A DNA stretch of 10,196 bases from Akkermansia muciniphila. GTDB taxonomy: Bacteria > Verrucomicrobiota > Verrucomicrobiia > Verrucomicrobiales > V1-33. Shown here piece after piece: positions 5,639-10,196 of the stretch. Numbering within the stretch: position 1 is the first letter of the stretch; each line of letters starts with the position of its first letter. The notes under the pieces were generated by a model. That model saw only the letters and a list, made by a program, of their open reading frames with translations, did no database searches and was not told the origin of the DNA. The position numbers were made by a program, and so were the translations under genes. Where the stretch lies: positions 1 through 10,196 of the forward strand of contig CALQKQ020000092.1 of the NCBI GenBank assembly GCA_943331195.2, written 5' to 3'.

Positions 5639-7606
5639 ATGAGCAACCAGGATGACTTTCCAAGAAACTACGGCAAGCCAGATTCCACGGGGCGCGCCGC
5701 AGCCATCAATCCGCGCACGCTTAGCGCCCAACAACCAGGGGAGCAGGCTAGTGCTGCCCAGGGGCCCGCCACCGCCCTGGCGGAGCACGGCTTCGCCAAA
5801 AAGAATGGGTTTACCATTGAGCATCAACGCTTTGTGCAGGATCTCGATGGCGATCCAGCCCCCCCGGGCCGCAGCGCGGCCATCCATCAATGGACGATTA
5901 GCACCATCCAACCAGAGGAGCAGGCCAGGGCTGCCCTGGGGCCCGCCGCCGCCCTGGCGGAGCACGGCTTCGTGGAAAAAAAGGGGGACCACCCTGAGCC
6001 GCCGCACATACAGTTAGATAATTATGGCAAACTAGACCCTTTAGCGCGCCAGGCGGCCATCAATGAACGCACTATTAGCAACATCCAACCAGGGGAGCGG
6101 GATAAGGCGATCCAGGCACCAGCGGCGACCTCACTGGAGCACAACTTCGTGGAAAAGAATGGCGCCCCTATGGAGCAGCAGCGCTTTGAGTTGGCTAATT
6201 ATGACAAGCTAACCTCTCCTGGGCACGCGGAGGCCATCCATCGAGGCCCTTTTAGCCCCGCCTATCCCGGAGAGCAGGCCCAGGGGATCTCCGGCCCGAC
6301 GGAGGCCCCGCAGGAGCACGAGTTCGCGGAAACGAATCGCCCCACCATCGAGCAGCAACGCTTTGAGTTAGAAGTGCAGCGGCTCCGGGCCGAGGAAATG
6401 GAACGCAGCGCGCGGCAAGCTCAGGCGGAGCAAATCAAGTATGTGCGCAATCTTTTAGCGGATTGCTTCGTCGGCCTGGAGCGACTGGAAAGAGCGCGGC
6501 AGGCGGGCGGCATGCCCCTGGGTCCGGATCTTCCGGCGGCGGTGGTCGAGCTGCAGTCCAATCTGGTGGTGTTGATGAGCTGGTCCACGGTTTTGATCGA
6601 ACTGGCCGACATGCAGGCGCTGCGGGACTACCGAAACCGCTTGGAAGATTACATTGCGGCCCACGCGGAGCATCAGCAGCAAGCCGAGGCGGCACAAAAC
6701 GCCCTCGTCCTAGCCCACCAGGACATGGCGATAAGGGCGGCCAGCTCGTTGCCATCCCTCGTCGCCATTCCGGCCGGTCTCTTTTCCATGGGAGACGCCT
6801 TCAAGGATTCGGCAAATAAGAAAGGAAAGAGCGAGGAATTACCCCTCCGCGAGGTGACCTTGAGCGCGTTTTACATCGCGGCGACCGCCGTGACGAAGGC
6901 GATGTGGGACGAGGTGAGAGCGTGGGCCACGGCGCAGGGCTACACCGATTTGAGCGAAGGACAGGGCAAGGAGGAAAACCATCCCGTGCAGACGGTGAAT
7001 TGGTGGCAAGTGGTGAAGTGGTGCAACGCGCGCAGCGAACACGAAGGACTGACGCCGGTCTACTATTCCGACAAAGCCCAAACCACCGTCTACCGCAGCG
7101 GCGACCTCAATCTCTCCAGTGACCAGGTGAACTGGGCCGCCAACGGCTACCGCCTCCCCACCGAGGCCGAGTGGGAAAAGGCCGCGCGGGGCAACTTGAG
7201 CCGAAAGCGGTTCCCTTGGGGCGACTCCATCAGCCATCGCCAGGCGAATTACTACAGCCTGGATGAGTACTCCTATGAAACCAGCTCGACGCACCAGTAC
7301 CATCCTGCCCATGGGTTGGGCCCTCAGCCCTACACCGCACCGGTGGGGAGCTTTCCGACGAATGGCTATGGCCTCCACGACATGGCGGGAAATGTGTGGC
7401 AATGGTGCTGGGACTGGAGCGGGGAGTATGAAGCGGAAGCGCTGCTTGATCCCCGGGGAGCGCCCACGGGCTTGCGCCGCATTTTCCGCGGCGGCGGCTG
7501 GGGTAGCGACGGGAACTACTGTCGCACTTCCGCCCGACACTACCACGACCCAGGCTTTCACGGCACGAATCTGGGGTTCCGCGTGGTGCGCAGCGTTGTT
7601 TCCTAA
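5639..7606 (+). CDS. Repeat-bearing SUMF1/formylglycine-generating-enzyme-like protein
   Basis: This 655-residue protein has three parts. Residues 8-243 are four tandem 59-residue units that I do not recognise. Residues 244-about 370 are charged and mostly helical, probably partly coiled coil. Residues about 374-652 are a SUMF1-type domain with IPAGLFSMGD, GYRLPTEAEWEKAARG, FPWGD, NGYGLHDMAGNVWQWCWDW and a final GGGW...YCRTSAR...LGFRV. True formylglycine-generating enzymes use two cysteines near that end; here the first aligns with Ser and only Cys628 remains, so sulfatase activation is doubtful. The fold also serves as a binding scaffold, so a ligand-binding role is possible. No signal peptide or membrane segment is visible. 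I chose the ATG at 5639, just before the repeats; an in-frame GTG at 5429 would give 725 residues but crosses the A+T-rich segment and a terminator-like hairpin. No Shine-Dalgarno sequence is present. It ends in a double stop (TAA TAG) and converges on the CvfB-like gene. Confidence 0.85.
   Translation: MSNQDDFPRNYGKPDSTGRAAAINPRTLSAQQPGEQASAAQGPATALAEHGFAKKNGFTIEHQRFVQDLDGDPAPPGRSAAIHQWTISTIQPEEQARAALGPAAALAEHGFVEKKGDHPEPPHIQLDNYGKLDPLARQAAINERTISNIQPGERDKAIQAPAATSLEHNFVEKNGAPMEQQRFELANYDKLTSPGHAEAIHRGPFSPAYPGEQAQGISGPTEAPQEHEFAETNRPTIEQQRFELEVQRLRAEEMERSARQAQAEQIKYVRNLLADCFVGLERLERARQAGGMPLGPDLPAAVVELQSNLVVLMSWSTVLIELADMQALRDYRNRLEDYIAAHAEHQQQAEAAQNALVLAHQDMAIRAASSLPSLVAIPAGLFSMGDAFKDSANKKGKSEELPLREVTLSAFYIAATAVTKAMWDEVRAWATAQGYTDLSEGQGKEENHPVQTVNWWQVVKWCNARSEHEGLTPVYYSDKAQTTVYRSGDLNLSSDQVNWAANGYRLPTEAEWEKAARGNLSRKRFPWGDSISHRQANYYSLDEYSYETSSTHQYHPAHGLGPQPYTAPVGSFPTNGYGLHDMAGNVWQWCWDWSGEYEAEALLDPRGAPTGLRRIFRGGGWGSDGNYCRTSARHYHDPGFHGTNLGFRVVRSVVS
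5660..6367 (+). repeat. Four tandem 177-bp (59-residue) coding repeats
   Basis: Four units (5660-5836, 5837-6013, 6014-6190, 6191-6367) run head to tail with no insertion or deletion. Shared positions include NYGKL near the start, AAI with RTIS around positions 15-22, QPGEQ around 25-29, GPA around 35-37, EH.F.EKNG around 42-50 and IEQQRFE at the end. At DNA level the first two units share 34 of 35 bases at 5761-5795 versus 5938-5972, exactly one period apart, so that pair duplicated or was converted most recently. Units three and four are more diverged. The repeat matches no family I recognise. Confidence 0.9.
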
Positions 7607-7631
7607 TAGGCTCGGGGCCCAAGGGCCGCGC

Positions 7632-7647
7632 CGGGGCGAGCGCCCCG
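7632..7647. terminator. Hairpin between convergent genes
   Basis: CGGGGC (7632-7637) pairs with GCCCCG (7642-7647) around GAGC; the innermost loop bases G and C could add a seventh pair. It lies in the 54-base gap between the repeat protein gene and the convergent CvfB-like gene, where a bidirectional terminator is expected. No T-run flanks it on either strand. A second small inverted repeat, GGCCC/GGGCC (7616-7627), lies just before it. Confidence 0.35.
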
Positions 7648-7660
7648 CCTGGTGAGGGCG

Positions 7661-8521
7661 CTAGGAGCGGCGTTTTTGGGGTTGGTGGGGATTGAGGCGG
7701 ATCCCGGGTTTTTCGAAGCGGATGCGGCGCTCGCGGAAGAGGGCACCGAGGGCTTGTTTGAAGGCCTTTTTGCTGGTTTGGAAGACGTCGCGGATTTCTT
7801 CGGGGGACGATTGGTCGTCGTAGGGGGAGTAGCCGCCGCCGAGTTCGAGGATGGCGAGGATTTGCTGGGCCAGGGGAAGGACGCGGTGGTAGCCGACGGG
7901 GTCGAGGCTGAGGTCGATTTTCCCGTCTTCGCGGAGGGAGCGGATGTAGCCTTGGAGCTGCTGGCCGGGGAAGAGGGGGAAGGCGAGATCGGTGTGGTAG
8001 AGGAGGCCCCAGTGGCGGTTTTCGACGATGGCTTTGTGGCCGAGCGGGGTCTCGTTGGCGATGGTGAGGGCAACGGCCTGGCCGTCGCGGTAGGGGGGAG
8101 GGCTGCGGTCGAGGAAGCGGTCGAGGCGCATGGAGGCGACGAGGCGTTGGCTGCGGGCGTCGACGTAGAGGTGGACGAGGACGATGTCGCCGATGGAGAG
8201 GTGTTCGGTTTGTTCGCGGATGGGGAGGAGGAGGTCTTTGGGGAGGCCCCAGTTGAGGAAGGCACCAGTGCCGGGGCGGTAGTCGACGACGGTGAGGGCG
8301 GCGAAGTCGCCGGCTTGGGCCAGGGGGGTGGCGGTGGTGGCGATGAGGCGGTCTTCGGAATCGCGGTAGAGGAAGACGTCGAGGGCGTCGTCGAGGCGGG
8401 TGCCTGGGGGGATTTCGCGACCGGGGAGGAGGATTTCCCCGTCGGGGCCACCTTGGAGGTGGAGGCCGGAAGGGGATTCGCGGAGGACAGTGAGGGAATT
8501 GCGGACGCCGAGTTCAGCCAT
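7661..8521 (-). CDS. S1-like RNA-binding protein, CvfB/YitL family
   Basis: This 286-residue protein matches the CvfB (conserved virulence factor B, YitL) family: several S1-like OB-fold modules followed by a winged helix. Visible signatures are GEILLPGREIP, a DSEDRLIATT segment, GAFLNWGLPKDLLLP and a C-terminal GYSPYDDQSSPEEI with SKKAFKQALGALF (about residues 230-262), typical of the winged-helix end. In Staphylococcus aureus CvfB binds RNA and affects virulence gene expression; the role here is probably post-transcriptional control or translation but is inferred. The ATG lies at 8519-8521 on the minus strand and the stop TAG at 7661-7663. The mRNA upstream of the start is pyrimidine-rich with no Shine-Dalgarno sequence. 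It is divergent from panE (113 bases between starts) and convergent with the repeat protein. Its sense strand is C-rich, the reverse of panE. Confidence 0.88.
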   Translation of the reverse strand: MAELGVRNSLTVLRESPSGLHLQGGPDGEILLPGREIPPGTRLDDALDVFLYRDSEDRLIATTATPLAQAGDFAALTVVDYRPGTGAFLNWGLPKDLLLPIREQTEHLSIGDIVLVHLYVDARSQRLVASMRLDRFLDRSPPPYRDGQAVALTIANETPLGHKAIVENRHWGLLYHTDLAFPLFPGQQLQGYIRSLREDGKIDLSLDPVGYHRVLPLAQQILAILELGGGYSPYDDQSSPEEIRDVFQTSKKAFKQALGALFRERRIRFEKPGIRLNPHQPQKRRS

Positions 8522-8634
8522 GTGGAGGGGAGTAAAGCAGGGATTATGGGGAAGGCCAAGGCGGGGTTTGGGGGCTTTGGGCTTGCTTGGGGATCGGGGC
8601 CGGTGTTGGGAGGGTGCGGTAATTTTTATTGGTC
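8522..8634. promoter_or_regulatory. Divergent intergenic region, CvfB-like gene and panE
   Basis: These 113 bases separate two divergent starts and should hold both promoters. The plus strand is very G-rich with one A+T patch (8621-8630) just before panE. I see no convincing -35/-10 pair, palindrome or riboswitch-like structure. Confidence 0.4.
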
Positions 8635-9591
8635 ATGAGCGCGATAACTGAAGATTTTTTTCCGGCCCGGCCGCGGATTGCCGTGGTGGGCTCGGGGGCG
8701 ATGGGCTGTTACTATGGGGCGCGGATGGCGCAGCAGGGGCACGACGTGAAGTTTTTGATGCGCGGGGATTTGGCCGCCGTGCGGGAGCGCGGCTTGTCGA
8801 TTCGGAGTTGTGCCGGGGACTTTGCCTTGCCGTCGGTGCAGGCTTTTGGGAGCACGGCGGACATGGGGCCCTGCGATGTGGTATTCGTGGCGCTGAAGAC
8901 GACGGCGAATGCGGCTTTGGAGGCCTTGTTGCCGCCGCTGTTGCATGAGGGGACGGTGTTGGTGACGCTGCAAAATGGCTTGGGGAATGAGGCCGTGTTA
9001 GGGGCGCGGCATCGGCCGGAACAGGTGATGGGCGGGGTCTGTTTTGTGTGCATCAACCGGGTGGGGCCGGGGCGGATTGATCACCTGTCGGAGGGGGACG
9101 TGGCTTTGGGAGAATATGTGGGGGGGCCGCGCGGGCGCAGCGAGGCCATGGCAGCGCTGCTGCGGGGGAGTGGGATTCCCTGCCGGGTGGAGGAAAGTTT
9201 GGGGGCGGTGCGGTGGAAGAAGTTGGCGTGGAATATCCCCTTCAATGGCTTGGCGATTTCTGGCGGTGGCCTGACCACGGCCGATATTCTCGGGAATGCC
9301 GCGCTGGCGGCGGAGGCGCGGGCCTTGGCGGAGGAGGCGGTGAGGGCGGCGGCGGCGCTGGGCCACGTCTTGCCGGAGGGCTGGGCGGAGCACCAAATCG
9401 CGCGGACTTGGGCCATGGGGCCCTATCGGCCGTCGAGCATGATTGATTATGTGGAAGGACGGCCCGTCGAGGTGGAGTCGATCTGGGGAGAGCCAGTGCG
9501 GCAAGCGCTGGCGGCCGGGGCGGCGGTGCCGCGGATGGAGGCGCTGTATCAGGAAATTTTGCGGGCGGTGGCGGCCCGGCCCGGGGGTTGA
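8635..9591 (+). CDS. panE: 2-dehydropantoate 2-reductase (ketopantoate reductase)
   Basis: This 318-residue enzyme is predicted to reduce ketopantoate to pantoate with NADPH, in pantothenate and coenzyme A synthesis. The N-terminal Rossmann motif is VVGSGAMG (17-24). RWKKLAWN carries the likely catalytic Lys196 and Asn200, and PVEVES near 277-282 carries Glu279, aligned with the substrate-binding glutamate of the E. coli enzyme. SSMIDYVEGR, typical of the helical C-terminal domain, precedes it. Family members sometimes reduce other 2-oxoacids, so substrate is slightly less certain than fold. I chose ATG 8635 (MSAITEDFF); a TTG six bases earlier is less likely. No Shine-Dalgarno sequence is seen, and the leader is T-rich just before the start. 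Codons are strikingly G-ending (GCG, GGG, TTG), unlike the five genes at the left of the window. thrC follows after 54 bases, so the two may share a transcript. Confidence 0.9.
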   Translation: MSAITEDFFPARPRIAVVGSGAMGCYYGARMAQQGHDVKFLMRGDLAAVRERGLSIRSCAGDFALPSVQAFGSTADMGPCDVVFVALKTTANAALEALLPPLLHEGTVLVTLQNGLGNEAVLGARHRPEQVMGGVCFVCINRVGPGRIDHLSEGDVALGEYVGGPRGRSEAMAALLRGSGIPCRVEESLGAVRWKKLAWNIPFNGLAISGGGLTTADILGNAALAAEARALAEEAVRAAAALGHVLPEGWAEHQIARTWAMGPYRPSSMIDYVEGRPVEVESIWGEPVRQALAAGAAVPRMEALYQEILRAVAARPGG

Positions 9592-9626
9592 GGGGCTGCA
9601 TCCTGCGCTTGAAGGGCTTGCGGCAG

Positions 9627-9645
9627 AGGCCTAGGGGGGAGGCCT
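9627..9645 (+). promoter_or_regulatory. Small hairpin containing the thrC ribosome-binding site
   Basis: AGGCCT (9627-9632) and AGGCCT (9640-9645), a self-complementary hexamer repeated, can pair as a six-bp stem around the loop AGGGGGG. The stem ends at the base before the thrC ATG and ties up part of the only strong Shine-Dalgarno-like sequence (GGGGGGAGG, 9634-9642). Translation of thrC might depend on opening it, for example by ribosomes finishing panE. Confidence 0.3.
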
Positions 9646-10196
9646 ATGTTTCGCCAGCCGCTACACGATCGGGGAGTGATTTCCCGCTACCGCGCTTATT
9701 TGCCCGTCAGCGAGGCGACGCCCGTGGTTTCGCTGAATGAGGGATCGACCCCGCTGATTCACTGCGCCAAGTTGAGTGCCAAGGTGGGGAGGGGCTGTGA
9801 GGTTTACCTGAAGTATGAGGGCTTGAATCCGACGGGGTCGTTTAAAGATCGGGGGATGACGATGGCCATATCCAAGGCGGCGGAGGCGGGGAAGCGGGCC
9901 GTGATTTGCGCGAGCACGGGGAACACATCGGCGGCGGCGGCGGCCTATGCGACGCGGGCGGGGATGGACTGCGTGGTGTTACTGCCCGCAGGCAAGATTT
10001 CGGCGGGCAAGTTGGCTCAGGCCTTTGTCTATGGGGCCAAGGTGATCGCGATTGAGGGCAATTTTGACGACGCCCTGGAGTTGGTGCGGAAGATTGGGGC
10101 GCGCGCGGAATTTGAGGTGGTGAATTCGATCAATCCCTATCGGATCGAGGGGCAGAAGACGGCGGCGTTCGAGATCATTGATGAACTGGGGGAGGC
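9646..10196 (+). CDS. thrC: Threonine synthase, N-terminal part (3' end outside window)
   Basis: The last 551 bases encode 183 residues of a PLP-dependent threonine synthase, which converts O-phosphohomoserine to threonine. The N-terminus (MFRQPLHDRGVISRYRAYLP) runs into EGSTPL and YLKYEGLNPTGSFKDRG, where Lys67 is the PLP-binding lysine. ASTGNTSAAAAAYA is the phosphate/PLP-binding loop, and SINPYRIEGQKTAAFEI is also characteristic. The pattern is of the short class of ThrC and not of threonine dehydratase, which lacks this N-terminal arrangement. The ATG at 9646 is preceded by a purine-rich GGGGGGAGG ending three bases before it, the only strong Shine-Dalgarno-like sequence in the window, although the spacing is short. 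G-ending codons match panE. Confidence 0.95.
   Translation, partial: MFRQPLHDRGVISRYRAYLPVSEATPVVSLNEGSTPLIHCAKLSAKVGRGCEVYLKYEGLNPTGSFKDRGMTMAISKAAEAGKRAVICASTGNTSAAAAAYATRAGMDCVVLLPAGKISAGKLAQAFVYGAKVIAIEGNFDDALELVRKIGARAEFEVVNSINPYRIEGQKTAAFEIIDELGE

Noticed and set aside
5401..5640. Replication origin at the A+T-richer, skew-switch segment
   Set aside because: No TTATCCACA-like DnaA box is present on either strand, and no origin-associated gene such as dnaA or dnaN is nearby.
5660..6367. CRISPR array
   Set aside because: The 177-base period is in frame, coding and has no constant-repeat and variable-spacer pattern; no cas gene is present.
7652..8638. Plus-strand open frame of 328 residues opposite the CvfB-like gene
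   Set aside because: The acidic Gly/Ala/Glu/Val-rich translation has no family motifs, whereas the minus strand matches CvfB over its whole length.

Overview
The window is a G+C-rich bacterial chromosome segment (the genes look about 60-70% G+C by eye) holding nine genes, two of them cut by the window edges. A CT398/CdsZ-type zinc-ribbon coiled-coil protein and a large repeat-bearing SUMF1-domain protein fit the Planctomycetes-Verrucomicrobia-Chlamydiae group. The G+C and general style suggest a Verrucomicrobiota member, possibly Opitutae-like; this is inference, as no rRNA or phylogenetic marker is present. Most start codons lack a recognisable Shine-Dalgarno sequence.

Positions 1-5310 carry five plus-strand genes: the C-terminal five sixths of urease alpha (ureC), a divergent family 3 glycoside hydrolase of the NagZ type, the zinc-ribbon coiled-coil protein, dihydrolipoyl dehydrogenase (lpdA) and cytidine deaminase (cdd). 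They are ordinary metabolic genes, spaced 59-85 bases apart, with C-rich sense strands. Two perfect palindromes (12 and 14 bp) lie in the gaps before lpdA and cdd.

Positions 5311-5638 are the oddest non-coding stretch. After a G+C-rich hairpin behind cdd, the G+C content falls to about 46% (111 of 240 bases in 5401-5640, counted by hand). The segment contains several inverted repeats and ends in a short hairpin plus seven T's, which stops two bases before the likely ATG of the next gene. It could be a structured leader, an attenuator or a small RNA.

Positions 5639-7606 encode the most unusual protein. It has four perfectly registered 59-residue repeats, then a charged helical region, then a SUMF1/formylglycine-generating-enzyme-like (C-type-lectin-fold) domain. 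That domain lacks one of the two catalytic cysteines and ends in a motif resembling the variable region of diversity-generating-retroelement targets. No reverse transcriptase or template repeat lies in the window, so a link to such an element is only a hypothesis.

Positions 7661-10196 carry a minus-strand CvfB/YitL-like RNA-binding protein, divergent from panE (ketopantoate reductase), followed by the start of thrC (threonine synthase). From about 7.6 kb onward the plus strand is G-rich whichever strand is coding, the reverse of the left half. The window therefore spans a strong GC-skew and codon-usage switch. Apart from the panE-thrC pair, which may be co-transcribed, the genes do not form one pathway.
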